56,997 bases of DNA, from NCBI GenBank assembly GCA_045613125.1, contig JAZLAM010000023.1, forward strand, positions 1-56,997, in the 5' to 3' direction. Origin of the DNA: JAFTYO01 sp045613125. Its GTDB lineage: Bacteria; Pseudomonadota; Alphaproteobacteria; RF32; CAG-239. Position numbers and translations under genes: made by a program. Below, one piece after another: positions 24,333-34,274 of the stretch; positions within the stretch are counted from its first letter, which is position 1; each line of letters opens with the position of its first letter. Under the pieces are notes generated by a model. It was given only the letters and a program-made list of their open reading frames with translations. It was not told the DNA's origin and did not search any database.

Positions 24333-25769
24333 TTATCTGTATGCAGAGTGCCTTTGCCTCGACACATGCAACAATTTACTAATTGTATCTGGCAAATCAT
24401 CTTGTTGTTTCGATTCTATAATACCTATAATATCATGTTCTTTAATTGTTAAATCACGATTAATACCTATAGAAGAATAGTAATTATGACCATAAGAATA
24501 TAAAGTAGATGCTTTAGCATTGTCCCCTTGGGCTGAATAATATTTTGACATCTGCATATTAGCATTTGCTACCTGATGCGGATAAATATCTTCATCACCC
24601 ATATTAACAACATTTTGATATGCCCAAATAGCCTTACTATCCAAAGAAGAAGCATTATACATATCGGCTACTCGGCTCCAAGCATTAACATTTTTGGGAG
24701 ATAGTTCAATAGCCAGCTCAAATGAACTCAAAGCAAGCTGTCTATCTGTAAGACTAGCTAATGTTCCAAATGTACAAGCATAATTTGATGCTTCCATAAA
24801 TGCAATATCACGTTTCTGAACAACCTTTACACTATGACCTTTATCAACTGTACTGTTCATCAAAGCCTCAAGCATAGATAAACAATATGTACTATCACCT
24901 TGTGCTAAATTATACAAAGCTTCATCAGGAGTCGGTAAGTATTCAGCTCCTGGTAAATTTGCAAATTTGCCATTATTACATAAAGAAATAAAGTTTTTCA
25001 TAGAATCAATTAACTGAATAATATCTTCTTCAGATGCATTATCACCACATCTTACTTTAATTGTTTGGGCTATCTTTCCTGAATCAATATTACGTGCAAA
25101 CATATTCAAAATCAATCCAGTCATAGAATCAAGCGTTCTATAGGTCTGTTCATATCTGAAAGAGCTTATACCGGCTGTAGCCTCATCCAATTCCACCACC
25201 TTACCGGTTTTCCAATCAAAATCTCTTCTTACTCCAAAATAAGCCTTTTGTTGTTCAGAACCTATCTGTCTGGAATTCTCTAAAATATCAGATTTTTGAT
25301 AAACAGTATTTGTTTTTAATTTCTTTCTTTCTTCCAATTTACGGGCATTATTCTCCCGCATTTTACGTTCTTCTTCTCGTTTAATCTTATTTTGGTTCTC
25401 TTGTTGTAAATGTTTTGATCTTTCTAACTCAAGTTCAAGTTCTTTTTCTTTAGTCTTTTCAAATTCAAGCTCTCTCGAAAGCATTGAAGTATCTGCTTTT
25501 TGCGTTCCTTGAACAGAAACGGAGACATCATTTTTAATAAAAGAAAGCAACGATTTTATATACAATATAATAACAAGAAATAAGAATAAAACAAAAGCCA
25601 AAAGCAACAATATAATCGATACCACACGCAAATTATCGGTACCGGAAAAATGTCTTTGAAAAAAACCAGCCATACCGTTCAAATTTTGCGTAACAGCAAC
25701 ACTAAATCGTGTAGTCATCAAATATAATGCAATATTCTTAAATATCAAAACTTCCTCTCTGTTGTTCAT
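24333..25769 (-). CDS. Membrane-anchored coiled-coil and TPR-like protein, 478 aa
   Basis: A single strong membrane helix lies at about residues 48-75. It is followed by a long Glu/Lys/Arg-rich coiled coil (about 95-150), a middle domain of unknown fold and TPR-like helical pairs near residues 340-440 (ALSSFELAIELSPKNVNAWS). This suggests a scaffold that faces one side of the inner membrane. No family name can be given. It follows the second TPR gene by 58 bp on the same strand. The ribosome site is weak. Confidence 0.65.
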   Translation of the reverse strand: MNNREEVLIFKNIALYLMTTRFSVAVTQNLNGMAGFFQRHFSGTDNLRVVSIILLLLAFVLFLFLVIILYIKSLLSFIKNDVSVSVQGTQKADTSMLSRELEFEKTKEKELELELERSKHLQQENQNKIKREEERKMRENNARKLEERKKLKTNTVYQKSDILENSRQIGSEQQKAYFGVRRDFDWKTGKVVELDEATAGISSFRYEQTYRTLDSMTGLILNMFARNIDSGKIAQTIKVRCGDNASEEDIIQLIDSMKNFISLCNNGKFANLPGAEYLPTPDEALYNLAQGDSTYCLSMLEALMNSTVDKGHSVKVVQKRDIAFMEASNYACTFGTLASLTDRQLALSSFELAIELSPKNVNAWSRVADMYNASSLDSKAIWAYQNVVNMGDEDIYPHQVANANMQMSKYYSAQGDNAKASTLYSYGHNYYSSIGINRDLTIKEHDIIGIIESKQQDDLPDTISKLLHVSRQRHSAYR

Positions 25770-25827
25770 CTTAAGAATAACGATTGTGAATATAATATTA
25801 ATTGATTAAAAATATATTACTTATTAT

Positions 25828-27315
25828 CTAAAACTTCTCGATTTTTTTAATTTGTTTTTCAATTATTTCACATAACTCGTCATCATTTTGCTTTTTTGCA
25901 CTATCTAAAGCTGATTGTAAATTATGCATAGCACTACTCATTCTACCACATTTTTTATCAATCAGTGCCAAATTAACATAATCTATTGCAGCCGCTGAAT
26001 ATCTTTCATTACATTGTTCTAAATTCAAAGATTGTTTCAATAAAGCTGACGCCCTATTAAAATCATTAAGTTTTATATAAATTAATCCTAATAAAGAATA
26101 TACATTAGCAACATGAAAGCACGTACTATGTTTACCATGTATGGTAATAATTTTGCGACAAATCAATTCGGCTTGTTCATATCGCTTAAGTGCAAAGCAC
26201 GATTGAGCAGCCAAAAAAGCGCTATCTTCATAAGCCGCATAATTTTTATGTTTAATATATAAAGACATCGATAACATAGCGTATTCAAATGATTTTTCAT
26301 ATTTTTTCTTATTATACTCAGATAGAGCAATAAGCTCACACGAAAACCCCTGTCCTCTCATATTTTTAAATTTTTGATGAATATCAAGAGATTTTTGAGC
26401 TGTTTTTATAGCTAAAGAATACTTATTTTGCAACAAATACAATAAGGCTTGTTGATTAAGCACCTCTGCGTACTTTCTATATAAATTATATTTTTCAAAA
26501 GCACGTTGACTTTCACCAAGTAATCCTTTTGCTTCCTTAAAACGCTCCTGCCCCATAAAAAGAACAGCTTTGAGCGTTTTAATATCTGCAACCTTAATAT
26601 CATTATTAAGTAAAAAATATATTTTTTGAGCTGTATCAAACATCATTTGCGCTACATCATACATTGCACTGACACGATATATCTCGCCTAATAAAACATA
26701 AGCTTGTGCTTCTTCATATAAATAATTTTTCTTTTTAAAAAAGCTTATTGCTTTGAACACCTTCTTACTTGCCGAAAGCATATCTGCCTCAAACATATCA
26801 ATTTGTGCTTCTAAAATAGAAACCATAGCCTTTTCTATTTTTTTTAACTTAAGCTTTTTTAGTTTATTAATAACTTTATTTAATTTAAGATATGAAAAAT
26901 CCTCGGCATAAACAAACGCTAATCCGATAAGAGCATCCACATCATTTGGTTCTTTATTTATATACTGTTTTAAGCTTATTATATTTTTTTTCAAACCTAC
27001 ACAAACACCAAACGTATAAGACAAGCCCAAATTTTTATCTTCAACATATTTTATAATTCGCTCAAACTCTTTGTTTTCCAATAATTGAATAAATTCTTCT
27101 TTTTTACGACAAGAAAATCCACTATATAAATCAGCCACCTTCAACCAAATATAAGAAGAAAAAATACGAACATGATCTGATACAGAATAAAACCATAAAG
27201 ATTTTTTCAAAACACACGTATAAAAAAAACGCTTTAATATTACATATTTTATCACCTGCCAAAACATAAGCAGTATAAAAAATATCAAAAATAAATAAAA
27301 ATATTTCATCGACAT
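25828..27315 (-). CDS. Membrane-anchored TPR-repeat protein, 495 aa
   Basis: An N-terminal membrane helix (YFYLFLIFFILLMFWQVIKY) is followed by many helical repeats over residues ~70-490, with TPR-like units such as YEEAQAYVLLGEIYRVSAMY and NRASALLKQSLNLEQC. The region near residues 240-380 resembles tandem TPR sensors and scaffolds. No catalytic domain is present. It is paired with the other membrane TPR gene and divergent from the Lon-like gene. It begins MSM, and either Met could be the start. Function unknown. Confidence 0.7.
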   Translation of the reverse strand: MSMKYFYLFLIFFILLMFWQVIKYVILKRFFYTCVLKKSLWFYSVSDHVRIFSSYIWLKVADLYSGFSCRKKEEFIQLLENKEFERIIKYVEDKNLGLSYTFGVCVGLKKNIISLKQYINKEPNDVDALIGLAFVYAEDFSYLKLNKVINKLKKLKLKKIEKAMVSILEAQIDMFEADMLSASKKVFKAISFFKKKNYLYEEAQAYVLLGEIYRVSAMYDVAQMMFDTAQKIYFLLNNDIKVADIKTLKAVLFMGQERFKEAKGLLGESQRAFEKYNLYRKYAEVLNQQALLYLLQNKYSLAIKTAQKSLDIHQKFKNMRGQGFSCELIALSEYNKKKYEKSFEYAMLSMSLYIKHKNYAAYEDSAFLAAQSCFALKRYEQAELICRKIITIHGKHSTCFHVANVYSLLGLIYIKLNDFNRASALLKQSLNLEQCNERYSAAAIDYVNLALIDKKCGRMSSAMHNLQSALDSAKKQNDDELCEIIEKQIKKIEKF

Positions 27316-27386
27316 TTACACTAAATTAGTTTTTTACTTATACGATTATACAAATTATAAACATAAATGCAAAAGGATTCTACACT

Positions 27387-29822
27387 ATGGCTATAATAAA
27401 ATTATCAACCGAACAGCTTTACAGAAAATGTGACCCTTCAAAATTTGATTTTAATTCAACTGCCGATTTAGAAGAACGCTTATCAGCATTGGGACAAGAT
27501 CGAGCTATCAGCGCTGTAGAACTTGGTATTAATATTAAATCTAAAGGATACAATCTATTTTGTTTCGGTCCTGAAGGAACCGGAAAAATGAGTTTAGTTA
27601 AACGTATTTTGGAAAAAGAAGCTATATTACGCCCTACTCCTAATGACTGGGCTTATGTGTATAATTTTGATGAACCTCATAAACCTAACACCATATGCTT
27701 TGCTGCCGGAACAGCAACAGATTTTGCAAAAGATGTTGATAATCTTATAGATGAACTAAAAAATTATATCCCTACAATTCCGGATAGTGAAGAATATAAA
27801 GCAGCCTTAGAAATAATTAGGCAAAAATACAAAAGTAAAAAAGATGATTATATAAAAATTTTACAAAAAAAAGCTCGTGGTAAAAGTGTATCATTATTGC
27901 ATATGCCTGTAGGTATCGTTGTGGCTCCCGTAAAAGATGGAGAAGTATTAAGCCCTGAAGCTTTTGAACAACTTTCTACTGAAGATAAACAAAAAATAAC
28001 AGCAGATTTAAATGCCATGCAAACTGAAATAGAAAACACTTCTCAAGAATTACCTTTATGGGAGGAAAAACAACGTTTTGAAATTGATCGTTTGCGAGAA
28101 AAAATGGCAAAAAACTTAATAGCAAAACCGATAGATGAATTAAAAATTAAATACAAACAATTTAAAGGGGCTGTTGAGTTCTTAAAGAACATACAAAAAA
28201 ATATTCTTGATAGCATTGATGAATTTATGCCTGACAATCAGTCTCAAAATAATAATAGCGATGAAGATCCTCTAAATCAACTTTTAAACCGGATGAATAA
28301 AAATGAAGAAGATAAATTTGCTAAATTTAAAGTAAATGTAATTATCAAAAACAATCCTAATTCCGGAGCGCCAATCGTTTTATTGGACCATCCTACACAA
28401 GGCAATCTTGTCGGTAAGGTAGAACGTGTTCAGCAATATGGTGCTCTTCTAACAGACTTTACCTTAATTAAATCAGGAGCATTACATCAAGCAAATGGGG
28501 GATTCTTATTGATTGACGCAAGGAAGTTATTGATACAACCTTATGCTTGGGATTCCTTAAAAAGAGCCTTAGCTTCAAAAAACATAAAAATAGAATCTCC
28601 TAGCGATGAAACAAGTTTCACAACAATTTCTCTCGATCCGGAACCAATACCTTTAGATGTAAAAATCATTCTAACAGGAGATGAAGAACTTTATGAACTC
28701 TTAGCTGAACGGGATCCTGATTTTTCTGATTATTTTAAAGTGGTTGCCGATTTTGGCATTGTTATGGATAGGACAGATGAAAATGAAATCGAATATGCAA
28801 AACTTATAGGATCATTATCAAAAAAGAAAAAAATTCGTTCACTAAATAAACAGGCAGTTGCCAAAGTTATTGAATATTCATCACGTTTAGCGGACGATTC
28901 TGAAAAATTAACGGCACATATTGCCTCGATAGGAGATTTACTCAGAGAAGCAGATTATTGGGCTAGAAAATCTAATGCCAAACAAATAGGTAAAAATCAT
29001 ATCATTCAAGCAATAAGTGCTCAAATCTATCGTAGTGACCGAGTAAACAAATTGATGTTGGAACAAATTGATAAAGGAACCATCTTAATGGATGTTCAAG
29101 GCGAACGTGTAGGACAAATTAATGGTTTGGTTGTATATAATTTTTCACGCAATTCTTTTGGGAAACCGGCCCGTATTACAACCCAAGTTCGTATGGGAAA
29201 AGGCGAATTTGTAAACATTGAACGCGAAATTGAAATGAGCGGACCTATCCACACTAAAGGTGTATTAATTTTGCAAGCACTGTTATCCAACCGATTCGCC
29301 AAACGCAAACCTTTATCTTTATCAGCTTCAATTGTATTTGAACAATCATACGGTGGTGTCGATGGAGATAGCGCTTCTTCAACTGAATATTACTGTTTAC
29401 TTTCAGCCATTTCCGAACTTCCTATCAAACAAAGCATTGCCGTTACAGGTTCAATTAACCAATTTGGAGAAATTCAACCCATTGGCGGGGTAAATGAAAA
29501 AATTGAAGGATTTTTTGAAGTATGCAAATATAACGGATTAACAGGCAATCAAGGAGTAATTATCCCAGCAACCAATATAAGCAATTTGATGCTTAAAGAA
29601 GAAATCATCGAGGCCGTAGAAAATAATATGTTCCATATATATGCTGTTGACACTGTAGATGATGGTATAGAAATTTTAACAGGGGTTCCAGCCGGTGTTC
29701 CGGACAAACACGGAAAATATCCTAAAGGAACTGTAAACTACCTCGTAGCAAAGAATTTAGACGAATATTACAAATATTATGTCAAGTATGCAAAAGAGAC
29801 AGAAGGATGTCTCGGTAAATAA
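27387..29822 (+). CDS. Lon-like ATP-dependent protease (AAA_32 / YcbZ-LonH type)
   Basis: The protein has 811 aa. The N-terminal AAA part has a P-loop-like GPEGTGKM (residues 61-68); the usual Ser/Thr after Lys is Met here. An inserted coiled coil spans about residues 130-290, and GALHQANGGFLLIDA marks Walker B. The Lon protease domain follows from about residue 575, with the catalytic Ser in GDSASSTEY (about 661) and the Lys in GGVNEKIEGF (about 704). It differs from classical LonA in lacking the LAN domain. It probably degrades cytoplasmic substrates; the P-loop change leaves ATP use open. Confidence 0.88.
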   Translation: MAIIKLSTEQLYRKCDPSKFDFNSTADLEERLSALGQDRAISAVELGINIKSKGYNLFCFGPEGTGKMSLVKRILEKEAILRPTPNDWAYVYNFDEPHKPNTICFAAGTATDFAKDVDNLIDELKNYIPTIPDSEEYKAALEIIRQKYKSKKDDYIKILQKKARGKSVSLLHMPVGIVVAPVKDGEVLSPEAFEQLSTEDKQKITADLNAMQTEIENTSQELPLWEEKQRFEIDRLREKMAKNLIAKPIDELKIKYKQFKGAVEFLKNIQKNILDSIDEFMPDNQSQNNNSDEDPLNQLLNRMNKNEEDKFAKFKVNVIIKNNPNSGAPIVLLDHPTQGNLVGKVERVQQYGALLTDFTLIKSGALHQANGGFLLIDARKLLIQPYAWDSLKRALASKNIKIESPSDETSFTTISLDPEPIPLDVKIILTGDEELYELLAERDPDFSDYFKVVADFGIVMDRTDENEIEYAKLIGSLSKKKKIRSLNKQAVAKVIEYSSRLADDSEKLTAHIASIGDLLREADYWARKSNAKQIGKNHIIQAISAQIYRSDRVNKLMLEQIDKGTILMDVQGERVGQINGLVVYNFSRNSFGKPARITTQVRMGKGEFVNIEREIEMSGPIHTKGVLILQALLSNRFAKRKPLSLSASIVFEQSYGGVDGDSASSTEYYCLLSAISELPIKQSIAVTGSINQFGEIQPIGGVNEKIEGFFEVCKYNGLTGNQGVIIPATNISNLMLKEEIIEAVENNMFHIYAVDTVDDGIEILTGVPAGVPDKHGKYPKGTVNYLVAKNLDEYYKYYVKYAKETEGCLGK

Positions 29823-29869
29823 AATTTAATAAAAAATACAATATTTTGTAATATTTCTGTTACATATGC

Positions 29870-29898
29870 TTGACAGCATTTAAAAACTATGTTATATT
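29870..29898 (+). promoter_or_regulatory. Near-consensus sigma70 promoter
   Basis: TTGACA (29870-29875), a 17-bp spacer, then TATATT (29893-29898), 38 bp before the small gene at 29936. Confidence 0.75.
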
Positions 29899-29935
29899 GA
29901 CACTAATAATAAAATTTGGCTAAAGGAGGATAGTC

Positions 29936-30112
29936 ATGGTAAACGAGGTTTCATTAAAAAAAGCACAAGACTTTAGACGTAAGTCCATGCTTATAGGTAT
30001 GGATTATTTACGAGAAAATGTTTCTGCCGGCAAAATGGCTGAAGAATATGCTCGTTCAACCAATAGCAATTCTAAAGCCACCACAGACAAAAATAAAGAC
30101 AGACAATCGTAG
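29936..30112 (+). CDS. Small hypothetical protein, 58 aa
   Basis: It begins MVNEVSLKKAQDFRRKSMLI and ends with a Ser/Asn/Thr/Lys-rich tail; soluble and basic. Its own strong promoter, an AAAGGAGG ribosome site 7 bp before the ATG and a terminator 20 bp after the stop make it very likely to be expressed. No family is recognised. Confidence 0.75.
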   Translation: MVNEVSLKKAQDFRRKSMLIGMDYLRENVSAGKMAEEYARSTNSNSKATTDKNKDRQS

Positions 30113-30132
30113 CATAACTTCTATACCCTATA

Positions 30133-30160
30133 GACCGTCGTATCTAGCGACGGTTTTTTT
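30133..30160 (+). terminator. Rho-independent terminator of the 58-aa gene
   Basis: ACCGTCG/CGACGGT followed by seven Ts. Confidence 0.85.
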
Positions 30161-30164
30161 CATA

Positions 30165-30201
30165 CTAAAAAATCCCTCCGCCGAAAAATCGATGGAGGGA
30201 T
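30165..30201 (-). terminator. Terminator of the outer-membrane protein gene
   Basis: ATCCCTCC/GGAGGGAT stem; on the minus strand it is followed by a T run. Confidence 0.8.
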
Positions 30202-30220
30202 ATGTCATATTAGCTAAATT

Positions 30221-31111
30221 TTACCAAAACTGATAATTAGTCTTATAACCTAGGGATAAACCGACTGTCGTATCACTTCTGCTTTTTTCTGCGCCTCTTG
30301 TTTTTGCAAGATGATAATTTACAAACGGGGCAAATGATAAACCATTTATTATAGCGACATCAATACGATTATTTGTTTCTAATTCATATTTATAATCGGT
30401 TCTCTCATATTTATCATACTCAAAAAAGTGACGATAATAACCCGATGAAATAAACTGCATATCTTCTCTTATATCATACTCAAATCTATAACCAATTTCA
30501 GCACCTGTTTTCATATTTGTATCACCATAAGTAAAATCAGCTTCTTCAACAAGCGCCGCATACAATTCTTTAAAGTGCTTTCCATCATATAATTTCATAC
30601 CCATTTTACCACGCAATATTTTAGTTCTGTATTCATCTCCATCTTCCGCTGTAAAAGTTGTAAACTCAGTTTGATAACCTAAGTTCACAAAAGGGCCGAC
30701 AATTCCTTCTTCTAACTGCCACATTTTATGGGTGTAATCTGTTGTAAATAAAATTTTATCAGCATTTTCGCTTTCTGTAGTTTCACCATCTTCAGTGGTC
30801 TTACTTTCACCATATTCCATAAATAAACTGTTTAACCAAACCACATTGTCTGTAGCATATTCAATATTTCCGTCAAATATACCTGTAAAAACTTCTTGTT
30901 CATCAGAACTTAAAGTACCCGGATAATCATCTTCCTCATCTTTATTAGTAACACTATTCTGATTATACTGCAAAGCAATACGATTTAAGTTAGCTTTCAA
31001 CGAACCCTGTGTTGCTTCTTCAATTATATCACTTTTTTCATCTGCCATAACATTAATTGCCGGCAACATTAAAATCGTAGAAAGTAACATAAGATTATAA
31101 AATTTTAACAT
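30221..31111 (-). CDS. Putative outer-membrane beta-barrel protein, 296 aa
   Basis: A signal peptide (MLKFYNLMLLSTILMLPAINVMA) is followed by an acidic region and then alternating amphipathic strands ending in an aromatic C-terminal residue (KTNYQFW), as in outer-membrane barrels. The last two thirds resemble the barrel part of autotransporter-like or DUF-type outer-membrane proteins, but no specific family is recognised. The start is the ATG at 31111 with AAAGGA upstream; the ATG at 31135 is possible but would lengthen the signal peptide. Monocistronic. Confidence 0.65.
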   Translation of the reverse strand: MLKFYNLMLLSTILMLPAINVMADEKSDIIEEATQGSLKANLNRIALQYNQNSVTNKDEEDDYPGTLSSDEQEVFTGIFDGNIEYATDNVVWLNSLFMEYGESKTTEDGETTESENADKILFTTDYTHKMWQLEEGIVGPFVNLGYQTEFTTFTAEDGDEYRTKILRGKMGMKLYDGKHFKELYAALVEEADFTYGDTNMKTGAEIGYRFEYDIREDMQFISSGYYRHFFEYDKYERTDYKYELETNNRIDVAIINGLSFAPFVNYHLAKTRGAEKSRSDTTVGLSLGYKTNYQFW

Positions 31112-31200
31112 TAAATATCCTTTCATATTAATCACACTAATGAAAGGATATAATATATAATATGATTATAAAGTTTTTTTTATCAATTTATAACAGAATA

Positions 31201-32034
31201 TTATTTATCTAAAACAACTTTCCAAGCAATAACCAATTTGTCTTTTAATCCGATAATCGGCTTAGGTGATATAATTTCCCATCCTCTATTTTGCATAATA
31301 TCAAAATATCGTTTATAAATATGTAAAATAAACCTCAACGGTCTTGTAAGTTTTTTATCTGTATACTGCAACATTTTAAAAGCATTATCAAAACACGCAG
31401 ACACATCACGTGCTAATACTTCTCTTACAGAGATTAAATTTTTATCAGTAATAACAGTTAAAGGATCTTTTGATTTAATATTTGCTTGCCTAAGAAGCTC
31501 TTCCGGTATATAGAGCCTACCACGATTAGCGTCTTTTTTAAGATCTTTTAACACATCAGTGATAAATATGGCTCGACCAAAACTCTTAGAAAGCTCACGT
31601 CTTTGTTCTTCATCTAAAATATCTATAATTGATAATGTGATATACATAGGTATTTCTACCGATCCATAACAATATTGATAAAAGTTATCATAATTAGGTG
31701 CTTTTATATAATCAGGGCAGTTCATCATTGCCGAAGATAAAATATGCCTAAAATCTTCTTTACATATTTTAAAGCGCATACAATTTTTATAAATTTTACG
31801 ACCAATATTACTTATAGGTACTTTCTTATCATAAATATTTACGAGTTCTTCTTGCCAAGCTTTTAAAATTTCCAATTTTTCAGACTTATCCAAACTACCA
31901 TCAATCACATTATCAATATGCTTACAAAATGCATACAAAGTATAAACTGCTTCTCTCTTAGCCTTAGGCAATACTTGCATACACCAAAACATTACTGCTT
32001 GCGATTTTCTGACTAACTTACCAACAGAACTCAT
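31201..32034 (-). CDS. hpnD: Squalene/phytoene synthase family, presqualene diphosphate synthase-like
   Basis: The protein has 277 aa. YTLYAFCKHIDNVID carries the first Asp-rich motif (D-x3-D), and DVLKDLKKDANRGRLYIP carries the second, close to the HpnD/phytoene-synthase consensus. HpnD joins two FPP to presqualene diphosphate on the way to hopanoids. HpnC, HpnE and squalene-hopene cyclase are not in the window, so the product remains open. Its ATG directly follows the stop of a related degenerate gene (TAGATG), so the two are translated together. Confidence 0.75.
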   Translation of the reverse strand: MSSVGKLVRKSQAVMFWCMQVLPKAKREAVYTLYAFCKHIDNVIDGSLDKSEKLEILKAWQEELVNIYDKKVPISNIGRKIYKNCMRFKICKEDFRHILSSAMMNCPDYIKAPNYDNFYQYCYGSVEIPMYITLSIIDILDEEQRRELSKSFGRAIFITDVLKDLKKDANRGRLYIPEELLRQANIKSKDPLTVITDKNLISVREVLARDVSACFDNAFKMLQYTDKKLTRPLRFILHIYKRYFDIMQNRGWEIISPKPIIGLKDKLVIAWKVVLDK

Positions 32035-32784
32035 CTAAACACCTTTAATTTTTATAGTTTTAACTCTTGTAAAAAGCCATCTTACACTAGCATAAAGCAA
32101 TATTTTACCTAAGTCAATATTCGATAGTATCATTCTCTCTTTTTTAGATTTTTTTTCAAACATAACATTAAGTATACCTAGCATACATAAAGCCTTAAAT
32201 CTAAATATCTTATTCTTAACAATTTGTGGTAGGACTTGCCCTTCTCTTAAAAATCCGCTAAGTTTCTCAGCATATAAGTTACTATATTTTGTTCCTGATA
32301 AATTCTGCAATTCTTCAATTTTGTTCACATCATAATTTTCGACCAACAAAAAACACATCATCATAGACATAAAAGGTATATACACAGACATATTTAAATC
32401 ATTTAAAACTATAATTATTCTTACCAATGGAGATAAAAACAGCTGACTACTATACACAAACCTATTCCAACTTTTATACTGTTCTCCTAAAACCAAATCT
32501 TTAAAAGATTTAACCATATCAGAAAGTAAAGAAAGCGATATATTATCAGTTATAAAACTCTCTTGTAATTTTGAAATTATATTATCTTTGATAGCACATC
32601 TCTTAAAAATTTGCCGATATAATAAATCAAATTTTTTAACCTTAATTTCAGGTGTAACTTTATCACTTTTAACAGCTTTTAATCCAAGATTAATAAAACT
32701 GACATAGTAAGTCATAATTTCTTTATTTTTATGCGATACAGATTCTAAAATAAGTTTTTTATATCTGCAAAAAAACTCATCCAT
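32035..32784 (-). CDS. Possible degenerate squalene/phytoene-synthase-like protein, 249 aa
   Basis: An all-helical protein without a signal peptide. Its size, helical pattern and its place between trmFO and the HpnD-like gene suggest a relative of isoprenoid synthases, like the catalytically inactive partners known in alphaproteobacteria and mitochondria. No D-x3-D motif is kept, so catalysis is unlikely. The start at 32784 overlaps the trmFO stop by eight bases and has GGAG upstream. The family assignment is tentative. Confidence 0.45.
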   Translation of the reverse strand: MDEFFCRYKKLILESVSHKNKEIMTYYVSFINLGLKAVKSDKVTPEIKVKKFDLLYRQIFKRCAIKDNIISKLQESFITDNISLSLLSDMVKSFKDLVLGEQYKSWNRFVYSSQLFLSPLVRIIIVLNDLNMSVYIPFMSMMMCFLLVENYDVNKIEELQNLSGTKYSNLYAEKLSGFLREGQVLPQIVKNKIFRFKALCMLGILNVMFEKKSKKERMILSNIDLGKILLYASVRWLFTRVKTIKIKGV

Positions 32785-34132
32785 TAAGTTTCTCCAACCA
32801 TGCATCAAAGTCTTTTAACGCCCTTTTACAATAATATTCTTTGCGATCCATTCCTTTAAGTTTACGTTTTTTTCCATTTGGTGTAATTTGCACGTCAACA
32901 GTCGGAAACAACCCAAAATTAATATTCATTGGTTGATAATGTTCAATATCCGTATCATCTTGAAGATGTTTTAACATAGATCCCATTGCCGTTGTAACAG
33001 GAGGTAAATTAGGTTTCTCATTATTAATTAAGAAAGATGCAAAAAAACCGGCCAACAATCCCACACAAGCACTTTCCACATATCCCTCACAACCGGTAAT
33101 TTGTCCTGCAAACATAATATGAGGATATTTTTTTAATTGTAAAAATTCATTTAGTAAGATAGGACTTTTAATAAATGTATTTTTATGTATTCCACCAAGT
33201 CTGGCAAATTCGACTTTTTCAAGCCCTGGAATAAGCCTAAAAATACGTTCTTGTTCTCCATACCTTAATTTAGTTTGAAAACCCACCATATTGCGCAAAG
33301 TATCATCGCTGTTATCTTGACGCAATTGGACAACTGCAAACGGTTTTTCATCACTGTTCGGGTTTGTCAACCCAACAGGTTTCATAGGTCCGAAAACAAG
33401 AGTATCAATACCACGCTCTGCCATAACTTCTATGGGTAAACAACCATCAAAATATTCCGGTTTTTCAAAATCATGGAACTCCACTTTTTGCGCTCTTAAA
33501 AGCTCATCAACGAAACTATAATACTGTTCTTTATTCATCGGACAATTTATATAATCTTTACTTTCCCCCTTATCATATCTAGACTGGTACCAAGCTTTTG
33601 AAAAATCTATACTATCCGTATAAACAACCGGAGCTATTGCATCATAAAAAGAAAGAGTCTGATTATCAATTTTTTTCAGTAAATCGCTCACCAAAGCTTC
33701 AGAGGTAAGCGGTCCGGTCGCAACTATATATAGCCCATCATCGACATCAGGCAACTGAGTAATTTCTTCATTTATAATTTCGATATTTTTATGATTTTTA
33801 AGTTTATTACTGATAAATTCTGCAAAACCATCTCGATCCACTGCCAAAGCTCCACCTGCAGGAACCTTATTTTTTTGAGCCGCTTCCATAACAATTGATC
33901 CAAAGCGCCGCATTTCTTCGTGTAAAAGCCCTACTGCATTATGCTCATAATCGTCTGAACGGAAAGAATTTGAACAAACCAATTCAGCAAAATGCTCTTT
34001 TTTATGAGCAAGAGACATTTTCTTAGGTTTCATATCATAAAGCCTGACTTTTATTCCTCTTTCTGCTAGTTGCCAAGCTGCTTCACTCCCTGCAAGTCCG
34101 GCTCCTATAACTGTTATTACTTGTGTTTTCAT
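32777..34132 (-). CDS. trmFO: Methylenetetrahydrofolate--tRNA (uracil-5-)-methyltransferase
   Basis: The protein has 451 aa. The FAD-binding motif is VIGAGLAGSEAAWQLAERG at the N-terminus, and the two conserved Cys regions LVCSNSFRSD and ITGCEGYVES are present. The enzyme uses methylene-THF and FADH2 to make m5U54 in the tRNA T loop. The start at 34132 fits the family's N-terminus; a longer reading adds 24 basic residues with no homology. It heads a compact three-gene operon with two isoprenoid-synthase-like genes, all overlapping or touching. Confidence 0.95.
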   Translation of the reverse strand: MKTQVITVIGAGLAGSEAAWQLAERGIKVRLYDMKPKKMSLAHKKEHFAELVCSNSFRSDDYEHNAVGLLHEEMRRFGSIVMEAAQKNKVPAGGALAVDRDGFAEFISNKLKNHKNIEIINEEITQLPDVDDGLYIVATGPLTSEALVSDLLKKIDNQTLSFYDAIAPVVYTDSIDFSKAWYQSRYDKGESKDYINCPMNKEQYYSFVDELLRAQKVEFHDFEKPEYFDGCLPIEVMAERGIDTLVFGPMKPVGLTNPNSDEKPFAVVQLRQDNSDDTLRNMVGFQTKLRYGEQERIFRLIPGLEKVEFARLGGIHKNTFIKSPILLNEFLQLKKYPHIMFAGQITGCEGYVESACVGLLAGFFASFLINNEKPNLPPVTTAMGSMLKHLQDDTDIEHYQPMNINFGLFPTVDVQITPNGKKRKLKGMDRKEYYCKRALKDFDAWLEKLNG

Positions 34133-34274
34133 ATATTTATTTTCCCTAATAAAACATATGTACCTTTTAGCTTTTTTTTTATATTTTGTAAATATTTTTC
34201 CCAACTTTTCATTAAACTTTTTTTAATTGTATATATGCTAGCATACCTAAGAATGTTTTTTTAAAGGAGTATTT

